This document shows positions 42,035 through 51,303 of a stretch of 64,000 nt of DNA, one piece after another. The notes beneath the pieces are model-generated. The model was not told the origin of the DNA. It was given only the letters and a program-made list of their open reading frames with translations, and did not search any database. The stretch covers positions 283,648,001 through 283,712,000 of the forward strand of contig CM028131.1 of the NCBI GenBank assembly GCA_016271365.2. The letters run 5' to 3'. Origin of the DNA: Neoceratodus forsteri. Its lineage: Eukaryota; Chordata; Ceratodontiformes; Ceratodontidae. Numbering within the stretch: the stretch's first letter is position 1; each line of letters opens with the position of its first letter. The position numbers and the translations under genes were made by a program.

Positions 42035-44770
42035 GTGTTGGTCCGTTGAGCTCGCTCACTGCCCCTCTGTCAGTTGCTCATTCTGTTTCTCCCGGTGCTG
42101 CAGGCTGCTGTTTTGTACTGGGCTGCTGCCTGTGCTGTAACCCTTTTCTGTCCACAAAGAAATCCGCAGCTGTCCTGACAGAGTTCTGTTAAAGTGGCTC
42201 ACTCCCCCTCTCTCACTCGCTCATTCTGTTTCTCCTGGCACTGCAGGCTGCCCATTTCTACTGGGCTCCTGCCTCTGTTGGTAGCTTTTTCTGCCCACAA
42301 AGAAATCTGCAGCAGTCCCGACACAGGTCTGTTGAGCTTGCTCAGGCCCCCTCTCTCTCACTCGCTCATCCTGTTTCTGCCAGGGCTGCAGGCTGGCCTT
42401 TTGTACAGGGCTCCTACTGCATTGCCACCTTTTTCTGCCCACAAAGAAATCCGCAGCAGTCATGATAGAGCTCCATTGAGCTCGCTCACTCCCACTCTGT
42501 CACTTGCTCGTTGGGTGTCTCCCGGTGCTGCAGGCTGCCCTTTTGTAGTGGGCCAGTGCGTGCATTGCTGCCTTTTTCTGCCCACAAAGAAATCCGCAGC
42601 GGTCCCAGCAGAGCTCCCTTGAGCTCACTCACTCCCCCCCCCCCACTCGCCACACTCGTTTTGTGTCTCCCACTGCTGCAGGCTGCCCTTTTGTACTGGG
42701 CTCCTGCCTGCGTTGGTATCTTTTTCTGCCCACAAATCGGCAGCAGTCCTGACACAGGTCCATTGAGCTTGCTCACTCCCCCGTCTCACTCACTTATTCT
42801 GTTTCTGCCGGCACTGCAGACTGGCTTCTTGTACTGGGCTCCTGCCTGTGTAGCTGCCTTTTTTTGCCCACAAAGAAATCCACAGCAGTCAAGATAGAGG
42901 TCCATTGAGCTCGCTCACTCCCCCTCTCTCACTCTCTCATTGTGTTTCTCCCAGCGCTGCAGGCTGCGCTTCTGTACTGGGCTTCTTCCTGCATTGGCAC
43001 CTTTTTCTGCCCACAAAGAAATCTGTAGCTGTCCCAACAGAGCTCCGTTGAGGTCGCTCACTCCCCTTGTCTCACTCGCTCATTCTGTTTCTTCTGGCGC
43101 TGCAGGCTGCTCTTTGGACTGGTCTCCTGCCTCTGTTGGTGCCTTTTTCTGCCCACAAAGAAATCTGCAACAGTCATGATAGAGCTCTGTTGAGCTCGCT
43201 CACTCCTCTTCTCTCACTCGCTCATTCCGTTTCTGCCGGTGCTGCAGGCTGCCCTTTTGTACTGGGCCTCTGCATGCATTGCTGCCTTTTTCTGCCCACA
43301 AAGAAATCTGAAGCAGTCCCAACAGCGCTCTGTTGAGCTCACTCACTTCTCCTCCCTCACTCACTCATTCTGTGTCTCATAACTGCTGCAGGCTGCCCTT
43401 TTGTACTGGGCTCCTGCCTGCATTGTTGCCTTTTTCTGTCCACAAAGAAATCTGCAGCAGTCTCGACACAGCTCCGTTGACTTCGCTCACCCCCCCTCTC
43501 TCACTCGCTGGATCCGTTTCTGCTGGCACTGCAAGGCTGGCCTTTTGTACTGGGCTCCTGCCTGCATTGCCACCTTTTTCCGCCCACAAAGAAATCTGCA
43601 GCAGTCACGATACAACTTCGTTGAAGTCGCTCACTCTCCCTGTCTTATGTGCTCATTCTGTTTCTCCTGGCACTGCAAGCTGCCCTTTTGTACTGGGCTC
43701 CTGCCTGAGTTGCCGCCTTCTTCTGCTCACAAAGAAATTTGCAGCAGTCACGATACAGCTCCATTGAGCTCGCTCACTCCTCCTCTCTCACTTGTTCATT
43801 CTGTTTCTCCCGCTGCTACAGGCTGCCCTTTTATACTGGGCCCCTGCATGCATTGTTGCCTTTTTCTGCCCACATAGAATTCTGCAGCAGTCCTGACACA
43901 GCTCTGCTGAGCTTGCTCAGTCCCCCTCTCTCACTTGCTTGTTCTGTTTCTGCTGGCGCTGCAGGCTGCCCATTTGTACTGGGCTCCTGCCTGCGCTGCC
44001 ACCTTTTCGCCCACAAGAATTCTGCTGCAGTCATGATAGAGTCTGCTAAGCTCTGCCTACCTCCTCTCTCTCACTTGCACTCCAGGTTTCTCTGGGCGCC
44101 TGCAGGCTGCTCCTTTGGCCTGGGCTCCCGCCTGCATTGGCACCTTTTTCTGCCCACAGGCATATCTGCAGCTGTCCCAACAGAGCTCCGTTAAGGTTGC
44201 TCACTCCCCCTGTCTCACTCACTCATTCTGTTTCTCCTGGCACTGCAGGCTGTTGTTTTATACTGGGCTCCTGCCTGTGTTGGCACCTTTTTCTGCCCAC
44301 AAAGAAATCTGCAGCAGTCCTGACAGAGCTCTGTTGACCTCACTCACTCTTTCTCTCTCACTCGCTTGTTCCGTTTCTGCAGGCGCTGCAGGCTGCCCTT
44401 TTGTACGGGGCTCCTGCCTGCGTTGCCGCCCTTTTCTGCCCACAAAGAAATCTACACCAGTCATGATAGAGCTCCATTGAGCTTGCTCATTCCCCCTCTC
44501 TCAGTCCCTCGTTCTGTTTCTCCCGCTGCTGCAGGCTGCCCTTTTGTACTGGGCCACTGCGTGCATTGCTGCCTTTTTATGCCACAAAGAAATCTGCAGC
44601 ACTCCCAACAGAGCTCCGTTGAGTTCACTCTCTCCCCCTCCCTCACTTGCTCGTTCTGTGTCTCCCAGCGCTGCAGACTTCCCTTTTGTACTGGGCTCCT
44701 GCCTGTGTTGGTGCCTTTTCCTGCCAACAAGGAAATCCGCAGCAGTTCCGACAGAGCTCAGTTGAGCTGA
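42035..44770 (+). repeat. 144-bp satellite-like tandem array, ~19 units
   Basis: CCCACAAAGAAATC recurs every 139-148 bases from about 42,155 to 44,728. Each unit has GCTCACTCCCCCTCTCTCACT, GCTGCAGGCTGCCCTTTTGT and CTGGGCTCCTGCCTG words (units vary by about 10-20%). The mean period is about 144, a multiple of three, so stop-free frames persist across units and give long repetitive ORFs on both strands. These look like artefacts of the period, not genes. Confidence 0.95.
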
Positions 44771-44789
44771 ATTAAACCACACACTTACT

Positions 44790-45720
44790 CATTTCGATTA
44801 CCATTGTGTCCCAAACACCGATTTCTGACAGTGACTGCTGTATTCTGCGCCAGAAGCGCGAAAACACATTTTGGCCAGGATGTGAAAAATGACAGCTGTA
44901 CTGTTCATAAGGAGGTGTGGAAAAATGCCAGTGTTGAAAATGTGGTGTGAAAATATTACTAATTTGCAAAGTTGCAAGAGTGCGTGGAAACTTCACAACG
45001 CACACTTCTAACACAGTCATTTTATGGAGCTTCATCACAAAATTTTCAACATAGGCATTTTAGGACCTCTGCTCATGAACAGTCAGTGTGGTTTTCATAA
45101 TGTGTCCCGAACACTGATTTCCCACAGCGACTGCACAATTGTGCACCTGAAGAGTGAAAACACATTTCAGCCAGGATGTGAAAAATGACAGCTGTACTGT
45201 TCCTAAAGAGATGTGGAAAAATGGCAATGTTGAAAATATGGAATGAAAATATTACAAAGTTTCGAAGGTACGAGCATGCATGGAAACTGGCAACACATGC
45301 TCGTAACACACTCATTTTACAGACTTTCATCACCAAATTTTCAACATAGACATTTTAGGACTTCTGCTACTGAACAGTGTCACTGTCATTTTCATAATGT
45401 GTCCCGAACATGGATTTCCCACAGCGACCGCGCTATTCTGCGCTGGAACTGTGAAAACACATTTCAGCCATGATGTGTAAAATGACAGCTTTACTGTTCA
45501 TAAGAAGGTGTGGAAAAATGTCAATGTTGAAAATCTGGCATGACAATATTGCAAATTCACAAAGTTACGAGCATGCGTAGCAACTACGCACCGCACGCTC
45601 ATAAAACAGTCATTTTTAGGATTTTCCACAAATTTGCAACATAGGCTTTTTGAGAGTCCACCTCATGAACACTGGCACTGTCATTTTATTAATCTGTCCC
45701 AAAAGGTGATTCCGCGCAGT
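44790..45720 (+). repeat. ~297-bp tandem repeat, ~3 units (TRT-A)
   Basis: GTGTCCCRAACAYNGATTT occurs at about 44,805, 45,100 and 45,399, with a degenerate start at 45,693. Units carry AAAACACATTT-GCCAGGATGTG, AAATGACAGCTGTACTGTTC and TTTTCAACATAGGCATTTTA. The same unit, inverted, forms the array at 53.68-55.79 kb. Confidence 0.9.
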
Positions 45721-46730
45721 GACTGTGTAATCACCTTTTGGGGCCGAGTAACGCCATGACAGTGATAGAATTCATGAGGAGGGGTCACAAAAACCCCATG
45801 TTGAAAATTTGGTGCCATAATTCCAAAAAATGGCTGAGATACGCATCAAAGTTGAAAAAAACCCTATTTATTCCATTATACAGCTTACCGCCATTTCCTC
45901 AGTTTGCGGACAGCTATGAAGAGTGCAGACATGTTCCCGGTCTGCAGAAGATCGTCGCGCTGGACTCCGGAGGTAAGTATGGGGTGAGGGGTGTGTGTGG
46001 GGAGACAGGGTGTGCAGTGGGTAGGTGCGGGTTATGGAGGGGGGCAGGGAGACCGCCGAGGGACCGTTTCCTTCTTTACAGGTTAAACAAAAAAAAACAT
46101 CGTGGGAAGGTTTTCTTTCTTTACAGGGCTATTTAGCACGCTGGGGTGGGCTCCCAGTGTGCCAACACTGTTTGAGGGGGGCAGCTCTAGCCGATGTGGG
46201 ATTGGGCTACCCTGTTGGCACAACTACACTGGGTGTTTGGGGGGGTGACGTCAATGGGGAATGAGCTACCCTGTCGGCAAAATAAATGTTCTATTGGGGC
46301 ACTAAAGCCGATGGGGATTAGGGCCTTCATCACCACACAAACACTCTTGGGGGATTCATGTTGCCAAGGGGGATTGGGCACCCCCTTGGCCCTGGGGTTC
46401 AGGAATATTGTTTATGAACACGGCGGCAAGCCACCGCCATGTTCACAAACAATATTACAGTACTAACGTTTCACCCTGCAATGACGGGTTGCTCCCTCAT
46501 TTGCAGTGAATAACTAGCTGCAATAGCGGTGACCCCTGATTGCAGCGAATTTTTAAGTTGGTGGCACGCTGGCTGAACTAGTGTCAGCAGTAGCATGCCA
46601 TGGCATTGGGGAAAGCAGGCCAAGCCTTAAAAGGCTGTGGGAGCATTGGACACAGCAGTGCCGTGCCTCCACAACCTGCTTGTGGAGCAAGCTGCCGCAA
46701 TATGTTTCTTGCGCATGTACGCAATCAACA
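45721..46730 (+). repeat. TRT-A unique head and right end
   Basis: 45,858-46,190 matches the reverse complement of 53,040-53,450, including CATTATACAGCTTACCGCCA, GAAGATCGTCGCGC, GAGGTAAGTATGGGGTGAGG and GCTGGGGTGGGCTCCCAGTG. The part at 46,200-46,650 has no clear partner in copy B. The last 60 bases share ATGTTTCTTGCGCATG...CGCAA and AATAATTA-like words with copy B's end. AG|GTAAGTAT at about 45,972 is a strong splice-donor-like site. Confidence 0.7.
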
Positions 46731-46860
46731 TAATTATTTAAACTTGTATAATGTATGTTTTAATTTATGTGTGAGCTGTATTAATTTATGGCAAATAATG
46801 TTTTCCTACATTGTAATGACACATTTTAATTTTGTTAAGCAATAAACATGAATCTGAATC
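46731..46860 (+). other. LINE-X 3' UTR end
   Basis: An AT-rich 130-bp remnant ending in AATAAACATGAATCTGAATC, a polyadenylation-like signal and short terminal repeat at the junction with L2-A. Confidence 0.55.
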
Positions 46861-46864
46861 TAGT

Positions 46865-47752
46865 GATGTTGGAATTAAGGAAGTTGATGTAGATAGAAAA
46901 GAGGATGAGGCTGAGTATTGACCCTTGGAGGACACCTCTAGTGATGGGAAGGGGGTTTGAGAGAAGACTGTCTGCTTTTACTTGCTGCGCACGCCCTGTG
47001 AAGTAGCTGGAGAACCAGCGAACTATAGAGGTGCAGGCACCTATGTTGGAGAGGCTGTGCAAAGTTAGGTTATGGTCCACAGTATCATACACTTTGCTCA
47101 GGTCAAGAAACACGGCACCTGTAACTTGATTAGAGTCCCAGGCGGTGAACCAGTCATTGGTGACTTTGCCTAAGGCAGAGATATTACTGTGGTTACATCT
47201 GAAGCCCGAATGAGCAGGGTTGAGGAGAGAGTGGGTTTTGATGTGTTCTTTCAGCTTGTTATATACAAGGTTTTCTAGAATTTTGGAGAGCACAGGTAGG
47301 ATTGAGATAGGTCTACAGTTGTTCAGGTCAGAGGGGTCACTGGATTTAAAGAGGGGCAGTATGTGGGCTGACTTCCAGCAGGAGGGGACAGTGAAGCTTA
47401 AGATAGATAAGTTAAAATTGTGGTGAATGAGGGCAGTGAGGTGGTAGTATCCAAGTTTAAGAAAAAATGGTTCAAGACCATTGGAACCACCACCCTTCCT
47501 GGTGTCAAGTCTATGAAGGTGGTCTTTGATGTCCTTGTATGTTATGGGAAGTAGTTGGAGGGGGTGCAGCGATGGGAGCGCAGGAGGGGCAGTGGAGGGG
47601 CATGGGGGACAGGATAGCCCCACATAGGGGGAGGAGTCAAATGCTAGCCCGGCGGTGGCAAAGTGAGAGTTAATTTTCTTTCTGATAAGGTTGTGGTATT
47701 CAAGGACATCTCTGTTGACGATGATCTTGGGGGCGGGGACAGAGGGGGCCAC
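46865..47752 (-). pseudogene. L2-A reverse transcriptase, N-terminal two-thirds
   Basis: An almost uninterrupted 290-codon frame: ITYKDIKDHLHRLDTRKGGG, NGLEPFFLKLG, PSCWKSAHILPLFKSSDPSD, NNCRPISILPVLSKILENLV, AHSGFRCNHSNISALGKV, QVTGAVFLDLSKVYDTVDHN and ITRGVLQGSILSLILFSIYI. The first palm motif LDLSKVYDTVDH keeps its aspartate. The frame runs out in LINE-X sequence after NSNIT. Its continuation is at 31,830 and below. Confidence 0.9.
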
Positions 47753-48690
47753 TCTGTGCCCTTCTACAGATTGTATAGTGCACCATGTCTAGGCTGAACC
47801 CCCCTTTGGCCTGTTCAAGAGTGTTGACATAGTAGTTAGATGTTGCCAAGTGGATAGGTTTGACGCAGGAGTTTCTAGCAGTTCTGAAGGCCTGCCAATC
47901 ACTTTGGGATTTAGTATGCCTGACTTGGGCCCATAGTTTGTCCCGTGTGGCGAGTGCAGCATTTAGGATTGGTGTGAACCAGGGGTGGGAGAGTTTACCG
48001 GCTTTTGATAAGGGGGCATGCTTGTCAGCTAGGTGAAGGATATGGGTATTGTGGATCATGGTGACCTCATCCACAGTTTTGGTGAGGTAGAGGCTTTCAC
48101 AGTTAATTGCCCTGAGGTCGTTAAGGTAGTGGCAAGCTTTGAATTTAGGGAAACTGCGTTTGGTTATGTATTTGGTGGAGGTGGGGCCGCTCTCCTGCAC
48201 CCTGGTACAAACAACAATACCGTGGTCACTTAGGTCATTGTGAAACACTGCAGTGTTCAGGGATTTTGTGGGGGTGATTCAACAGTATGATTTCAAGGAG
48301 ACAGCTGTTGCTACAGTTTCTGAAGTTTTCCCTGGTTGGTTCTGTGATAAGCTGGGAATAGCCGAGTTCATCGCAGAATCCCCTTAGAGCATTTGATTTA
48401 GGAGTTAGTCAAGTCACCAAGAATGATGGTCTCGTTAATAAGTGTTGCCAGAGATTTGAGGGTATTAATGACTGCAGTACCCCCAGAGGGGGGTCTGTAG
48501 CAACCGATGATATTGAGGACTTCGTGGGATGGAGATGGAGTTTTAGTGACACATATTCAAACTCTTTTGGCCCAGAGGCGGTCCAGATATCAGATACTTT
48601 AAATCTATCTTTAAAATAGATGACCACTCCACTCCCACTTGAGGGCCTATCTGTGCAGTGTAGGTTGTAGGCAGGTATAGCCATAGCTTA
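47753..48690 (-). pseudogene. L2-A endonuclease, broken
   Basis: Frames 48,409-48,684 and 47,700-48,248 hold YNLHCTDRPSSGSGVVIYFK, the GSG-x-V-I-Y context of APE-type endonucleases, LSDHGIVVC (catalytic SDH motif, present) and the connector HPWFTPILNAALATRDKLWA. The GDFN-type motif is damaged by a frame change near 48,400. The first block (ESWLKH) ends the upstream frame at about 48,700. Confidence 0.85.
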
Positions 48691-49269
48691 GCCTGAGATG
48701 GAGTGCTTAAGCCATGATTCGGTTATGCTGATGAGGTCTGGCTTGGTGTGAGTTGCCCACACTTGTAGTTGGTCAGTTTTATTGATCAAGCTTCGTGTGT
48801 TTATTAATATTAGTTTAAGGCCAGGGGCAGAGGCAAAGTCTAAGGGGGAGGTGATGGGGCTGGGGGGCCTGGGGTTTACTTCAACATTACCCGAATATAT
48901 GAGGGATAACAGGATGAGCTTCATGAGGTGCCATCTAGCCATGGCCAGGGCCGTGCGCTTCTGTTTGTGACCAATGTGCATCTGCCACTTGGGCATCCAT
49001 GGGAGGGGGGGTAGAAGTGGCGGGGGACAGGTCATGAAAATGAGTGGGAGGACTCCAATGGATGTGGGGGCAGGGATGATATTGAGATCAGCAGGTGTGA
49101 AATGGGCATGGTTCTTAGTGGTATCATGGGAGGTGTGGGTCGAGATGGTCCCCCTCGAGGGAAGGAGCACTGATACACTCCTCGTAGGGGGAGGGTCTGG
49201 TTTAGGCCATTGTTTGCAGCGTGACTGAAAGGTGCGGAGACAGTGGATGGGCAGTCCCAGCATAGGCAA
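48691..49269 (-). pseudogene. L2-A N-terminal region with degenerate 2A-like motif
   Basis: A 193-codon frame. A proline-rich leader comes first, then a hydrophobic helix LMKLILLSLIYSG followed by GNVEVNPRP (48,865-48,891), then the start of the endonuclease (LKLILINTRSLINKTDQLQV, PDLISITESWL) in the same frame. GNVE-x-NPGP is the expected 2A-like form; here the glycine is arginine. Because motif and endonuclease are still in one frame, this copy shows the ancestral layout better than L2-B. Confidence 0.75.
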
Positions 49270-49329
49270 GGCAGCAAGGCAAGGATAAAAAGTAGCTGAG
49301 GTAGCATGTTTGGGGGTGGGAGCATAAGG

Positions 49330-49640
49330 GACCGAAGGCTGGGCCTAAAATTGTGCCTACTTGTAACTGGGAGTGGGTGTAAATAGAAATGGGGTGGGGT
49401 CCTTTAAGTAGGGAAGGTTGCAGTAACAATGGTTGAAATATCAACTGGCTAGGGTGATCTAGGTGAGGTCCCTTTATGTAGGGAGGTCGCAGTATCAGCA
49501 GTGGGTATACCAGATGGCTACAGAGTTCCAGGGGGAGTTGTTGAAGGGAGTCTATTTAATGGAGTATAAGTATAATTGGGTATAAATAGAATCTGTGTGA
49601 GGTCCCTTAAATTAGGATAGGTTGCAGTAACAATAGTTAG
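49330..49640 (-). repeat. L2-A 5' UTR with three diverged monomers
   Basis: GGTCCYTTWARTAGGGA-GTTGCAGTAACAAT-like words start at about 49,398, 49,466 and 49,598 (plus strand). They form three related blocks of 35-40 bases with spacers of 30-100. 5' UTR monomers often carry LINE promoters; that role is inference here. Confidence 0.6.
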
Positions 49641-49835
49641 TTGGGTTCTAGCCCCACACTGGGCATGTGGGATAAATCCCAATACTTACACCGTAGTGCA
49701 TCAAGAGGGGGATACTGCATTCCTCAGGTGCTGTCTTTTGGATGAGATGTTAAACCAAGGGCCCATATGCCCGTTCTAGTGGTTGTTCAGGTGGATGTTA
49801 AAGATCCCATGGCACTTCTCGATAAGAGATGGGGA
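49641..49835 (+). mobile_element. Deu-domain SINE, B box to Deu core
   Basis: Begins GGGTTCTAGCCCC (B box) and contains the Deu-core words GCTGTCTTTTGGATGAGATG, TTAAACCAAGG and TTAAAGATCCCATGGCACTT. These are diagnostic of Deu-SINEs (AmnSINE/LFSINE-type). The head is missing here but a matching head is at 30,418-30,476. The 3' tail is cut by the Tx1-like LINE that begins at about 49,838. Confidence 0.85.
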
Positions 49836-49991
49836 TTTTTTTATTGAAGGGTTCATAAACAATATACAAATACTTCAACATACATTCAAAACTTTAAAAA
49901 CAAAATAATATGGTATTATAAAGCAAAATCTAATAATTTTTTAAACTGTAATACACCCATGAACTCTGGGCTAAAAATTATTCAACATAAC

Positions 49992-50817
49992 GGGCCAGAT
50001 TTTCAAAGGCCAGAGAGTGACACAGGGTGCTTGCGTCAAAAACAACTGACGCAAGGAGCAGGATGCGCCAAACCTTGCACCAATTCTGATTTTCAAACGG
50101 TGCTTGTGTCAAAAACAGGTCTGCATGTGTCAGAGTGGCTTGCCCCATGCTTGCACCCAAAAAAATACCTGTGCCATTTTGGAAGGGATGCCTGCGTCAC
50201 TGAAATGATGCACCATCCTCTTATTTGGGATTTTCTAAGAATGCAAGTCCTGTCCTTGTGCCTAAGATGCTTGAAACCATTAGACCAGCCAGAGGTGGTC
50301 TAAGGGACACTAGAGCATATAAAGAGACCCAAAGCAGGTGGTCAGACCTGACTGTGCTACTATTAAGAGCCAGTATTCTCCTGCAGGACTAATTTAGAAC
50401 ATTTTGGGGGCTTAGTTTTTGACCATTTCATTTGCCGTTTTGTTTTACTTTGCTTGCGTCATTCTCGTCCTTTGCATCAGTTTTTACTCAACTTGCACCA
50501 TTTTTGTTACTCAGCTTGCACCAGTCTTACTCTGCTTGCACCATTTTTGTGCTCAGTTTGTGTCATTTTCATTCCTTGAGTCATTTTTTTAGACTCAACT
50601 TGCACCATTTTTGACTCAACTTGCACCATTTATTTTGACGCGGCTTGCGTCATTCTCATCCCTTATGCCATTTTGTTGATGCATCGGACCTCTTGCATCA
50701 GTTTGGGGGACTTTATCAAAAAGAACATTTTTCTTGCAAAATATGGCACACAGTATTTGGCACACCTAGATCTGACGCAGCTTGCATGGATCTAAGGGCC
50801 CTTTGAAAATCCAGCCC
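49992..50817. mobile_element. TIR element GGGCCAGATTTTCAAAGG with internal minisatellite
   Basis: The left end GGGCCAGATTTTCAAAGG mirrors the right end CCTTTGAAAATCCAGCCC, both flanked by AAC (49,989-49,991 and 50,818-50,820), a 3-bp duplication as in PIF/Harbinger-type elements. The interior has many short 'cttgcaccattttt' / 'cttgcgtcatt' units (about 50,440-50,700), roughly 20-25 bases each. No transposase. Confidence 0.75.
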
Positions 50818-51112
50818 AACGTTTTTACCATACAAACATTTGGTGAGAAACACTATTTATATTTTACAAAAAAAGATAACCCTTTCCACCACATTTGTAC
50901 TTTATGAAGTGGGTGCATAGATAAATCATTTGTATAGGTATCTAACAAAGCTTTTTCACATTGCAATTTAATGACAGGAAAGGGCATCCTTTGTGGTCTA
51001 AGTACCCACTGTACCCATGCTTGCCAGAGATAAAATTTTAAAACAGCAAATAAGGTGGATAAAGTACCTTCATGGAATTTAGCTAAGTAGTGGGAGACTA
51101 TCCCAACTGCTC

Positions 51113-51303
51113 GAGGCAGTATAGTGCAGTGGTTTAAGGCTCTGAGCTACAAATCTGGAGACCTGGGTTTGAATCCCACAGCCCCCACTTGCATACTGTA
51201 TAACCCTGAGAAAGTCACTTAACTTCCCTGTGCTCCCAGATTGCACCTGTAAACAAGCTTTCAGCTTAGTGTGCTACTCCTGGTTAAACAGTTAGGAAAA
51301 AAA
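51113..51303 (+). mobile_element. MIR/CORE-like tRNA SINE (copy 2)
   Basis: GAGGCAGTATAGTGCAGTGG (A-box region), GGGTTTGAATCCCAC (B box), ACCCTGAGAAAGTCACTTAA (core), and the tail TGTAAACAAGCTTTCAGCTT then GTTAAACAGTTAGGAAAA. Same family as 29,000-29,218, opposite orientation. It lies in the 3' region of the Tx1-like LINE. Confidence 0.9.

Larger units (their letters stand above)
42006..46730 (+). mobile_element. TRT copy A: large non-coding element made of tandem arrays
   Basis: The left end CAAGCATTTGTCAATGCCGA and the right end CTTGCGCATGTACGCAATCA match the two ends of TRT copy B (52,732-55,930, opposite strand). Order: end motif, 144-bp array (42,035-44,770), 300-bp array (44,790-45,700), a segment with short palindromes (45,690-45,830), a GC-rich head (45,860-46,190) and a variable part to 46,730. 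It interrupts LINE-X between its C-terminal domain and its 3' UTR. No protein motif. Class unknown. Confidence 0.7.
31841..46860 (+). mobile_element. LINE-X: AT-rich non-LTR retrotransposon, near full length, multiply interrupted
   Basis: It starts after TAGTTATCGATGTTGG (31,825-31,840) and ends with AATAAACATGAATCTGAATC, before TAGTGATGTTGG (46,861-46,872). The flanks are an imperfect target duplication inside L2-A. Content in order: 5' UTR, a lysine/asparagine-rich ORF1-like region (32.8-35.3), endonuclease C-terminal part (38.4), RT (39.3-40.15), C-terminal domain (40.4-41.2) and a 3' UTR (46.73-46.86). Four later insertions account for most of the 15 kb. Clade unresolved; endonuclease and RT motifs suggest an APE-type LINE of the I/R1/Nimb-like group. 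Confidence 0.75.
46861..49640 (-). mobile_element. L2-like LINE, copy A, 5' segment
   Basis: Reverse-strand 5' UTR (about 49,300-49,640), N-terminal region with a 2A-like motif (48,688-49,269), endonuclease (47,760-48,690) and RT up to the second palm motif (46,861-47,750). The break before the YADD region coincides with the LINE-X insertion, and the rest is at 30,477-31,840. LINEs are normally truncated at the 5' end, so a copy lacking its 3' end here is best explained by that insertion. Confidence 0.82.

Noticed and set aside
42194..44770. Long overlapping ORFs on both strands in the 144-bp array as a repeat-protein gene
   Set aside because: The period is a multiple of three and the units are stop-poor, so open frames arise on both strands automatically. 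Unit variants include frame-changing indels, and there is no start context or conserved reading frame.
45960..46000. Host exon boundary at AG|GTAAGTAT
   Set aside because: The same site occurs in the inverted TRT copy (about 53,325), so it belongs to the repeat family, and no open frame with motifs leads into it.
42006..46730. TRT as a Helitron
   Set aside because: The sub-terminal hairpin fits, but no 5'-TC / CTRR-3' ends and no A|T target context are seen, and copy B has TAATTA on both flanks. Class left open.
50440..50700. Regulatory array of protein-binding sites (cttgcaccattttt units)
   Set aside because: Units are irregular in length and enclosed by transposon TIRs; a degenerate minisatellite is the simpler reading.
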